64,000 bases of DNA from Siphonodentalium dalli (Eukaryota; Mollusca; Scaphopoda; Gadilida; Siphonodentaliidae). The stretch spans positions 42,235,835-42,299,834 of the forward strand of contig CP136066.1 of the NCBI GenBank assembly GCA_032622095.1, in the 5' to 3' direction. Of the stretch, positions 24,401 through 36,400 are shown one piece after another; within the stretch, counting starts at the first letter, position 1; each line of letters begins with the position of its first letter. Position numbers and translations under genes: made by a program. The notes beneath the pieces were generated by a model. It was not told the DNA's origin and searched no databases. It saw only the letters and a program-made list of their open reading frames with translations.

Positions 24401-27400
24401 TAAGCCAATGTATTCTCTTATATATGAGAAACTCCCTATGGGGAAACTCGCATTATTGGTATTGGCAAAATTTCAGGAAGTTCCAGTCATGGAAGGGTTA
24501 ACCCTTTACCCAACAAACCGGCCAAATAAAGCTTCAACAGCCTAAAATATCTTCGGTCTGTCTCAATAAAACCATACAAATATGGATATCATTGGAACCG
24601 GCTCATTGACCACATTTTGATGGTTATAGTTATGCCCTGTGCCAATGCATTCTCTTATATATGCGAGTCGACCATAGGTCGCCTCGCATATATAAGAGAA
24701 TGCATTGGCCTAAAAAAAATCTTTTTTAAACACTTTTTACCATTTTTTCTTACATTCTTTAACAATTTTATAATTTTTAATGTGTTAAGCCAATGCATTC
24801 TCTTATATATGCGAGGCGACCTATGGTCGACTCGCATATATAAGAGAATGCATTGGCACAGGGCCGTTCTATTGGGTAAAGGGTTAAGGGCTCATTTTGC
24901 CATAAATAGTTGGTGCTTCACACCATGTATGGCCTCATTCTGCTTAGGCCCTCTACTTCTATGGTAGACCTAGGATCAGATTGAAGTTCCCGAGTTGAAG
25001 TTGGTGATGTTCACCCATTGGGCACCTCGATTATGCATTTTATCTTCTGCAAATTAGGGGGATATAGAAACTTCCCAGAAGGGAAAATGTAAATAAAAAA
25101 AAATGTTAATTTGATACTATAGATACTTCCCAGAAGATGAGGCCTAAGCAGAATGAGGTCTCCAGAGGGTGTATTTAGTGATGCTATCCCGCTATGCGGG
25201 ATAGCGTCACTAAATTCACCATCTGGTGACCTCATTCTGCAAATGACAGACAGGCTGATAGCTTTAGGTTTCTCTCCATTTCTACCTTTCCCAAGCCTGT
25301 GTGTGCGACCTATTTCCAAAGCCTGTGTGTGCGACCATTTTCCCAAGCCTGTGTGTGCGACCTTTTTCCCTTGGTTAAATTTGAACTTTAAGCTCATCAT
25401 TAACAATTTCACATGCTATTTTATTTGTGTTTTCTTCAGAATTTCCAGGTACCCCATGAATCAACAATTATTTTCCCACAAAGCTCTCTTGATTGGCGAC
25501 ATCACGCTCAAAGACAACGATAAATTCATTCTCCTTGATGCAGCCTTAAAATTTATTAAATCGTCCGGCAGATTCTCGTGATTAATCAATAAACTAAATT
25601 TATTATATATGTATCCTTGTGTATATCTGTATATCTATGTATACATAAGCGTATATAGAATTCAGTCATCATAAAAACCATTAAGTAAAACGTTCATGTA
25701 CAAACTCCCCTGTCGGCTATATAGTTAGCCACCCCTAACAAATGTACCCCCATTAACGAACCACATGACTTATATATTTAACTCGCACCCCAGACTTACC
25801 CCCACCACCACCACCACACTATCACTCACCAGTAATAATTAATAGTATAGTTATTCAAATTCAATTGTTATTGTATACATGCACCCGTCATGCCAAACCT
25901 ATTCTGTTTAATATACCATTTATATTTGTTGTCATACTTATTCTGTATTGTGGGGAGCGGAGGACCATCCAAGTTTTAAGAACTTGTCCTCCAATCCCCT
26001 AGTATCTGTATATGAATATACTATTAAAATATGTTTAACCCTTTCAGTGCCAGGGGCGGATCTCATCGGCCTCAATTTACGGTCTGTAAAATCGGCCCTA
26101 AATTTTATTTTAAATTTTGTTTTTTTTGTTTAGATTTTTTTGGGTTGAATTTTTTTTGGGTATTCTTAAACATGCTATAGCGAGCTAAAAACAAACTGGA
26201 TAAAACCTTAGGGGTATGTTATAACTCAAAACTATCACCAAGTATTCATAGTAATAATTTTGATGCCCATGAAAAACGTAAGATTCCCTGGCACTAAACC
26301 TACAAAATAAGTCTGTTAAAGAATATAAGAAAAAAATATTAAAATTGTAAAAAATTATAAAAAATAATAACAAATGATGAAAAATTGTTAGGCCAATGCA
26401 TTCTCTTATATATGCGAGGAGACCTATGGTCGACTCGCATATATAAGAGAATGCATTGGCACAGGGTATATGGGTTGATACAAAAATCGGACCTGGCACT
26501 GAAAGGGTTAAACCAAAAATCAACAGTTGTGCTGTATTATTCAAGGTTATCAAGTTCATCCTTCAGTTTTAGATTATCTAATCGAAGCCCAAACACTTCA
26601 TGTTCGAAGTCCTTAACCCTTTCATGACGGGAGCTGAGCTGGTTCAGCATTAAAAATCCTGTGTCAGTGCATTCTCTTATATATGCGAGTCTCGCATATA
26701 GTGAATGCTATGGCTTACAAGGTCAAGGTAAATATTGTTAGGCCAATATATTCTCTTATATATGCAAGGCTCCCTATGGGAGATTTGATATATATAAGAG
26801 AATGCACTGGCACAGGATCATTAATGCTGCACCAGCACCTGGGGACCCCATTCTGCTAATGCCCAGCACCATATTTTGAGTCCTGTTAACTATTTTAACC
26901 AGCAATACGATGATGAACTGGGGTAAACATAAGAAATTAGACAAACCTTCATCCATGTTGTACAGTTCTCTGGACCATACTCGAGGAATTTTCCGTATAA
27001 AATCCGACATCTGTCAAACTCACGGAGTTGAAGCTCCAGGTCAATGTAGTTTCTAAACAGTTTATTCTTTGGACATTTTCCGATAGATGCTCCCTGAAAT
27101 ATGAAGCATAGTAAACTGATATAAAATTTAAATAAAAGGTCAGCAGACTACAGTGTCCCCCGACAACGTGACAAGTCGATGCCGCTTTGTTAAAGAAATT
27201 TTAAAAAATGTCGAAAAGGGTTAATAACTCCGTCAAAATATAATTTTTCCGTCATCTATATACATGAAGCACATCTTCAGTATATGGGCAACAATATTCT
27301 GAAGTTTCAAATCTCTGGGATGAAATCTGCAGGAGGAGATGATTACACCATGAAGGTACTCAAAAGTGTGACGAACTGACGGATGAACGGACGGCTAGAC

Positions 27401-30400
27401 AAACGGACGGACAGAGCCCGTTTCTATAGTCCCCCGAAAACAAATTTTTCGGGGGACAATAAATGGCTGCTATGCAACACGTAGGAATGACAATACAAAG
27501 ATTTTTAAATTTGAAAGGATAAATATATACAAGAGAATAATTATCAATATTGCATATATATTCAGTGAAATATTCAAGTGCAAAGAGATATCTTACATCT
27601 ATACAAATCGTAATACCCAAGTATTTTGTATGTTACAAGCTCCCTCTGTGAATCATTTTCTATGTTATAATAATAACAAAATAATATTGCTTATATAGCG
27701 CTTATCTCCAGTACCATGAGCCGACCCCAAGCGCTTCACATTATTACCCCAGCTGTTGAGTAATGCCGAGTCTTGTGCCTGCTGCCATTTTACAGGCGCT
27801 TCACTAGAGAGGCTCAAGCCTTGAAATAGGGTGTCTGTCATTTGCAGAATGAGGTCCCCAGAGGGTGAATTTAGTGATGCTACCCCGCATAGCGGGCTAG
27901 CATCACCAAATTCACCCTCTGGGGACCTCATTCTGCTTACACCTCAGCAGAATGAGGTCCCCAGAGGGTGAATTTGTTGATGCTAGCCCGCTAGCATCAC
28001 TAAATTCACCCTCTGGGGACCTCATTCTGCAAATGACAGGCACCCTATTTCAAGGCTTGGTCAGAGGCTTAAGCTTGCTGAACAAACCAGGTCGCTATTT
28101 CTCGTCTATATACGACAAAGCAAGCACAGTACAAGTTACTACAGGTGTGAGATTTGAACGTCAAACATCTCTCAGACTAATAGTGATATATTATCAAGTC
28201 TTGAAATCAGAATGAGGTCCCAGAGGGTGAATTTAGTGAATCTACCCCACACAGTGGGCTAGCATCACTAAATTCACCATCTGGGACCTCATTCTGTGTA
28301 GGCCTCATCTTCTGGGAAGTATCTATAGTCTAAAATTAGCATTGTTTTTAGTGTTCAGTTTCTATATCCCCTAATTTTGCAGAAGATAAAATGTATAATC
28401 GAGGTGACTGTTGGGTGAACATCACCAACATCAACTGGGAAACTTCAATCTGATCCTAGGTCTCCCATAGCAGTTGAGATCTAAGCAGAATGAGGTCCCC
28501 AGAGGGTGAATTTGGTGAGGCTAGTCCACTGTGCGGGATAGCATCACTAAATTTACCCTCTGGGGACCTCATTCTGCTTAGGCCTCATCTACTGGGAGGT
28601 ATCTATAGTCTCAAATTAGCATTGTTTTCAGTGTTCAGTTTCTATATCCCCTAATTTTGCAGAAGATAAAATGTATAATCGCGGTGACTAATGGGTCAAC
28701 ATCACCAACATCAACTGGGAAACTTCAATCTGATCCTAGGTCTCCCATAGCAGTTGAGATCTAAGCAGAATGAGGTCCCCAGAGGGTGAATTTGGTGAGG
28801 CTAGTCCACCGTGCGGGATAGCATCACTAAATTCACCCTCTGGGGACCTCATTCTGCTTAGGCCTCATCTACTGGGAGGTATCTATAGTCTCAAATTAGC
28901 ATTGTTTTCAGTGTTCAGTTTCTATATCCCCTAATTTTGCAGAAGATAAAATGCATAATCGCGGTGACTAATGGGTCAACATCACCAACTTCAACTGGGG
29001 AACTTTAATTTGATCCTTGGTCTCCCATAGCAGTTGAGATCTAAGCAGAATGAGGTCCCCAGAGGGTGAATTTGGTAAGGCTAGTCTGCCGTGTGGGATA
29101 GCATCACTAAATTCACCCTCTGGGGACCTCATTCTGCAAATGACAGACACACTATTTCAAGGTTTGTATATGATGTATTCAGGGTTGCAGGACTATTTTT
29201 TTTATGAAATCAAATACTGTGAATGGCATTAATTTTGTCAGTATCAATTTTTGTGGTTTAGCAACAATAGACTTTTTCTTGGGTTCATAAATTTGTGGGT
29301 TATCTGAAAGACATTATCTTGTTTGAAATAATATAAATTTTCCATTTATTTTGTATAGTTTCAATGACTTAGAAGGGGAGCAATAATTATTGAATTGGCA
29401 AAATGACACTGTTTGGTATTTATAAGTCATATTGGTTTTTTTTTTTTAGTAGAATAAAACCAATTAGATATGATTTTGTATATTGTGGTTTATTTATTGG
29501 GGTTTCGTATCGCTTCCAGAAGTGAGGGCTATATCATGACGTTGCCAGTTTTATCGGTGATGGGAAACTCTGTGCACTAAGGTAAATCTAGCAGTGATTT
29601 TATTGGCTGGAAAAATGACCCATTGTGGCCGGCGATACCACAGACCATCACCGAGTAACTGGCAACTCCCCCAGATAGCGATATGTGATACAGTCAGCGA
29701 TGACTCCACTGGGAATTGAACCCATATCTCTAGCGCTGGAGAGTGAGTCGGTCTGGAGCAGAGCCCCTTACCGACTGAGCCACCGGGGTCCCTATATTAA
29801 TGTTGTAACTAAAGGTATAAGCAAGCCTTGAAATAGTGTGCCTGTCATTTGCAGAATGAGGTCCCCAGAGGGTGAATTTAGTGATGCTACCCCGCATAGT
29901 GGGCTAGCATCACCAAATTCACCCTCTGGGGAATGAGGTTCCCAGAGGGTGAATTTGGTGATGCTAGCCTGATATGCGGGGGAGCATCACTAAATTCACC
30001 CTATGGGAACCTCATTCTGCAAATGACAGACAAACTATTTCAAGGCTTGGGTATAAGTATAAAAATCCTGAACATATCCTTAAGTTTCTATTAATAAATA
30101 CCTACCAGGATTTTTCGTGCGGCCAGTATATTTTTCTGTCTGACCTCAAACTGTGCAAACAGTATCCACAGCTTGGCGAATGTGAACTTTTTATGTGGAA
30201 GAATATCGAGGCAAGCTTTATAAATGTCTCTTGTTCGTTCTATATTCCTGGCTTCAAGCTCCTCAAACACAGCATAGTTTATCCACAAATAAATATATCG
30301 CCTCCAATGTCGCTTCTCCTGAAACATGAATAAATAACTTTAACACATCCATGCGCCTTTTTCTGAAATAAAAATAACTATTTATAAATACCAATGTCCA

Positions 30401-33400
30401 ATGTGTTTTTGTGTTGAAATATAAATAAATATAATGTGCCTCAAATGTCGCCATCAGAGCTGTTAAGTTCCACGGATTGTCCGTGAGACTCACGGATTTC
30501 CACGGCAATTCCGCAAACACGGATAACCCCCAATTTCTCACGGATTCGTCAAAACACCACATTGAAAATCCCAAAACGAAGTTTTTTTTATTTTTTAAAT
30601 TAGTGCATTTGCGGGAATTCCCCAAATGACAGTGACTTCCTTATTTCCGGTACCGTAAATACCCACACATTAACATTCACAGAATGTATCGTCGGTAACT
30701 TTTGATTGAAGACTCAATTTGTGGTGAACTGTGACTGATATTAATTGATTTTCACACTCTGGTGAAGCCACACGTATGGAGGGTGTTGTTTTAGTAAACA
30801 ATACGTATAATCACAAGTGTGCAAAGTTCTGTATTGTTAGGCCTCATTGATGAACATTTCTTAGTAACGGATTAGTGGCATGCATTGCAAACGAAATAAA
30901 ACAATACGTTTAATCACAAGTGTGCAGCTGTATTGTGAGGCCTCATTGATGAACATAAGTAATGGATACTTTATGATTTAAGTTCACTGATAGTGGTATG
31001 CATTGAGAACGGAATGTGTCTTTTATTTTGCGGGTAAAACTTTTAAGACGGGTCATTTTGTACTTTCGGTTTCACGCATACATGTCCGGTTGTAACCTGT
31101 GTAACTCGGATTCGTTTTGACTAACTTTAAACAAAGTTTCTGCTTCTTAAAATTTGTTAATAAATGGTGGAATGTGTGCATTTCTTTTGTGGGTTAAACC
31201 GTAAGACGAGTCCATTTTGTCGTTTATTACGATGTTGTACTTTCGGTTTCGCGCATATCCGGCTGTTTCCGGTGGAATTCTGAATATTTTTACGAAGTGT
31301 GATCTGCTTCTTTCTTTTTAATAAATGGTGGTATCTCCCACACAGAGCAGCTCTATTACAATTACCAACAGGACATTCATTGCGATTTTATTTAGGTCTA
31401 TATATTTATAAAATAGAAACTCATAAAAATTATGCAATCTTCATCATAAAAATTATTTTTGGAACATGAACATATTTGGGCATACCTCACGCAAAAATCT
31501 CACGGATTGACATTTTCAAAACTTAACAGGTCTGGTCGCCATCCTGAATTTTAAGGAAAAGTTTTCAGAACTAGAGGTGTATGTATACGGACCTGAGAGA
31601 TGGGGTATGTATAATGACCTGAGAGATGGGGTATGTATACTGACATGAGAGAGGGGAGTATGTATACTGACCCGATAGAGGGGTGTATGTAAACTGACCT
31701 GAGAGATGGGGTATGTATACTGACCTGAGAGAGGGGTGTATGTATACTGACCCGATAGAGGGGTGTATGTATACGGACCTGAGAGAGGGGTGTATGTATA
31801 CTGACCCGATAGAGGGGTGTATGTATACGGACCTGAGAGATGGGGTATGTATACTGACCTGAGAGAGGGGTGTATGTATACTGACCCGATAGAGGGGTGT
31901 ATGTATACGGACCTGAGAGATGGTGTATGTATACGGACCTGAGAGATGGGGTATGTATACGGACCTGAGAGATGGGGTATGTATACTGACCTGAGAGAGG
32001 GGTGTATGTATACTGACCCGATAGAGGGGTGTATGTATACTGACCCGATAGAGGGGTGTATGTATACTGACATGAGAGAGGGGTGTATGTATACTGACCC
32101 GATAGAGGGGTGTATGTATACTGACCCGATAGAGGGGTGTATGTATACTGACCTGAGAGATGGGTATGTATACGGACCTGATAGATGGGGTATGTATACT
32201 GACCTGAGAGATGGGTATGTATACGGACCTGAGAGATGGGGTATGTATACGGACCTGAGAGATGGGTGTATGTAAACTGACATGAGAGAGGGGAGTATGT
32301 ATACTGACATGAGAGATGGGTATGTATACTGACATGAGAGAGGGGAGTATGTATACTGACATGAGAGAGGGGTGTATGTATACTGACCTGAGAGATGGGT
32401 GTATGTATACTGACCTGAGAGATGGGGTATGTATACTGACCTGAGAGATGGGTATGTATACGGACCTGAGAGATGGGGTATGTATACTGACCTGAGAGAT
32501 GGGTGTATGTATACTGACCCGATAGAGGGGTGTATGTATACTGACCTGAGAGATGGGTATGTATACTGACCCGATAGAGGGGTGTATGTATACGGACCTG
32601 AGAGATGGGGTATGTAAACTGACCTGAGAGATGGGGTATGTATACGGACCTGAGAGAGGGGTGTATGTATACTGACTGAGAGATGGGGTATGTATACTGA
32701 CTGAGAGATGGTGTATGTAAACGGACCTGAGAGATGGGGTATGTATACTGACCTGAGAGATGGGGTATGTATACGGACCTGAGAGAGGGGTGTATGTATA
32801 CTGACATGAGAGATGGGGTATGTATACTGACATGAGAGATGGTGTATGTATACTGACATGAGAGAGGGGAGTATGTATACGGACCTGAGAGATGGGGTAT
32901 GTATACGGACCTGAGAGATGGGGTATGTATACGGACCTGAGAGATGGGGTATGTATACGGACCTGAGAGATGGGGTATGTATACGGACCTGAGAGATGGG
33001 GTATGTATACGGACCTGAGAGATGGGGTATGTATACGGACCTGAGAGAGGGGTGTATGTATACTGACATGAGAGATGGGGTATGTATACTGACCTGAGAG
33101 ATGGGGTATGTATACGGACCTGAGAGAGGGGTGTATGTATACGGACCTGAGAGATGGGTATGTATACTGACCCGATAGAGGGGTGTATGTATACGGACCT
33201 GAGAGATGGGTATGTATACTGACCTGAGAGATGGGGTATGTATACTGACCTGATAGAGGGGAGTATGTATACTGACATGAGAGATGGGGTATGTATACGG
33301 ACCTGAGAGATGGGGTATGTATACGGACCTGAGAGATGGGGTATGTATACGGACCTGAGAGATGGGGTATGTATACGGACCTGAGAGATGGGGTATGTAT

Positions 33401-36400
33401 ACGGACCTGAGAGATGGGGTATGTATACGGACCTGAGAGAGGGGTGTATGTATACTGACATGAGAGATGGGGTATGTATACTGACCTGAGAGATGGGGTA
33501 TGTATACGGACCTGAGAGAGGGGTGTATGTATACGGACCTGAGAGATGGGTATGTATACTGACCCGATAGAGGGGTGTATGTATACGGACCTGAGAGATG
33601 GGTATGTATACTGACCTGAGAGATGGGGTATGTATACTGACCTGAGAGAGGGGTGTATGTATACTGACATGAGAGATGGGGTATGTATACTGACCTGAGA
33701 GATGGGGTATGTATACTGACCTGAGAGATGGGTATGTATACGGACCTGAGAGATGGGGTATGTATACGGACCTGAGAGAGGGGTGTATGTATACTGACAT
33801 GAGAGATGGGGTATGTATACTGACATGAGAGAGGGGTGTATGTATACTGACCCGATAGAGGGGTGTATGTATACTGACCTGAGAGATGGGTATGTATACT
33901 GACCCGATAGAGGGGTGTATGTATACGGACCTGAGAGATGGGGTATGTATACGGACCTGAGAGATGGGTATGTATACTGACCCGATAGAGGGGGGTATGT
34001 ATACGGACCTGAGAGATGGGGTATGTATACGGACCTGAGAGAGGGGTGTATGTATACTGACTGAGAGATGGGGTATGTATACTGACTGAGAGATGGTGTA
34101 TGTAAACGGACCTGAGAGATGGGGTATGTATACTGACCTGAGAGATGGGGTATGTATACGGACCTGAGAGATGGGGTATGTATACTGACCCGATAGAGGG
34201 GGGTATGTATACGGACCTGAGAGATGGGGTATGTATACGGACCTGAGAGATGGGGTATGTATACGGACCTGAGAGATGGGGTATGTATACTGACATGAGA
34301 GAGGGGTGTATGTATACTGACATGAGAGAGGGGTGTATGTATACTGACATGAGAGAGGGGAGTATGTATACTGACATGAGAGAGGGGAGTATGTATACTG
34401 ACATGAGAGAGGGGTGTATGTATACTGACCCGATAGAGGGGTGTATGTATACTGACCTGAGAGATGGGGTATGTATACGGACCTGAGAGAGGGGAGTATG
34501 TATACTGACATGAGAGAGGGGAGTATGTATACTGACATGAGAGAGGGGTGTATGTATACTGACATGAGAGAGGGGAGTATGTATACTGACATGAGAGAGG
34601 GGAGTATGTATACGGACCTGAGAGAGGGGAGTATGTATACTGACATGAGAGAGGGGAGTATGTATACTGACATGAGAGAGGGGTGTATGTATACTGACAT
34701 GAGAGAGGGGTGTATGTATACTGACATGAGAGAGGGGAGTATGTATACTGACATGAGAGAGGGGTGTATGTATACTGACCTGAGAGATGGGGTATGTATA
34801 CTGACCCGATAGAGGGGTGTATGTATACTGACCCGATAGAGGGGGTATGTAAACTGACATGAGAGAGGGGTGTATGTATACTGACCTGAGAGAGGGGTGT
34901 ATGTATACTGATCTGAGAGAGGGGTGTATGTATACTGACCTGAGAGATGGGGTATGTAAACGGACCCGATAGAGGGGTGTATGTAAACTGACCTGTGATG
35001 GAGGAACATTGGCTATGGCTCGTTCGTACGTCTCCTCTACCTGAGCGATATCACCATCTGATTCCAGGAGTCTGAGGTAATCAAACCATGAATCATAATT
35101 GGTCGGATTTTCTTTGATCTCCTAAAAATGAGTATTAAAAAGACATGTTATATTCAGGCAATATTTAACCCTTTACCCAACAAACCGGCCAAAACCGGCC
35201 AAATAAAGCTTCAACAGCCTAAAATATCTTCGGTCTATCTCAATAGAACCATACAAATATGGATATCATTGGAATCGGCTCCTTGACCACATTGTGATGG
35301 TTACAGTTATGCCCTGTGCCAATGCATTCTCTTATATATGCGAGTCGACCAAAGGTCGCCTCGCATATATAAGAGAATGCATTGGCCTAAAAAAAATCTT
35401 TTTTTAACACTTTTTACCATTTTTTCTTACATTCTTTAACAATTTTATAATTTTTAATGTGTTAAGCCAATGCATTCTCTTATATATGCGAGGCGACCTA
35501 TGGTCGACTCGCATATATAAGAGAATGCATTGGCACAGGGCCGTTCTGTTGGGTCAAGGGTTAATAAATGAAAGTGTCAACGACACTGTAGCTCAACTTA
35601 GGTAGGGGAATAATTTAATGGTTGACAATAAATGGAGGAATAGGAAAGGTGTTAATTGAAATGTCTAAGTAAGACAAGATGAACATGTCAATATCAACAT
35701 TCATGACAAGTTCCATGATGATCGGATCAGGGATGTGGTGAGTATGGTGTACCAAAGGATTTAGTGATGCAAAGAGTAAATTCTAAAATGGCCACCGGCA
35801 GCCATGTTTTTTGCCGAATGACCCCAAAATAACTCGTTCCCATCTACATGTCATTGTTAACATCCATCGCTGGAGGTGCCGTTTATGTCATTGACGGAAT
35901 TGCAGCAACAACTCCCTTATGACAAATTTCATTATGATCAGACGAATAGTACGACCTGTAGCCCGCGCCAATGGATTTAATTTTGAAATCCAAGATGGCC
36001 ACCAGTGGCCATGTTTTTTTGGCCGAATGAACCCAAAATGACTCGTTCCCATCTACATGTCAATGTCAACAGCCATGACAAATCTCATAATGATCTAACC
36101 AAAGATACAACCTGTAGCCTGTGCCAAAGGATTTAGTCATGCAAAGAGTAAAATCCAAGATGGCTGCTGGCGGCCATGTTTTTTGGCCGAATGACCCCAA
36201 AAGGTCATTGCTAACATCCATGACAAATTTCATGATGATCATACGAATAGTACGACCTGTAGCCCGCGCCAATAGATTTAATTTTGAAATCCAAGATAGC
36301 CGCCAGCGGCCATGTTTTTTGCCCGAATGACCCCAAAAGGACTCGTTCCCATCTACATGTCATTGTTAACATCCATGACAAATTTCATGAAGATCCGACC

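Noticed and set aside
29700..29795. A functional tRNA gene
   Set aside because: A and B boxes are present, but the anticodon arm does not fold properly and a tRNA-unrelated body with an A-rich tail follows, so it is a SINE.
31946..34812. Plus-strand ORFs of [13 protein letters not shown] type
   Set aside because: They are the reverse-strand reading of the same minisatellite.
31516..35009. Overlapping minus-strand ORFs of 751-1152 codons read as a giant repeat protein
   Set aside because: All three sense frames are open because the 25-27 bp unit lacks stops; the sequence is a minisatellite starting at an exon donor. No independent evidence of translation.
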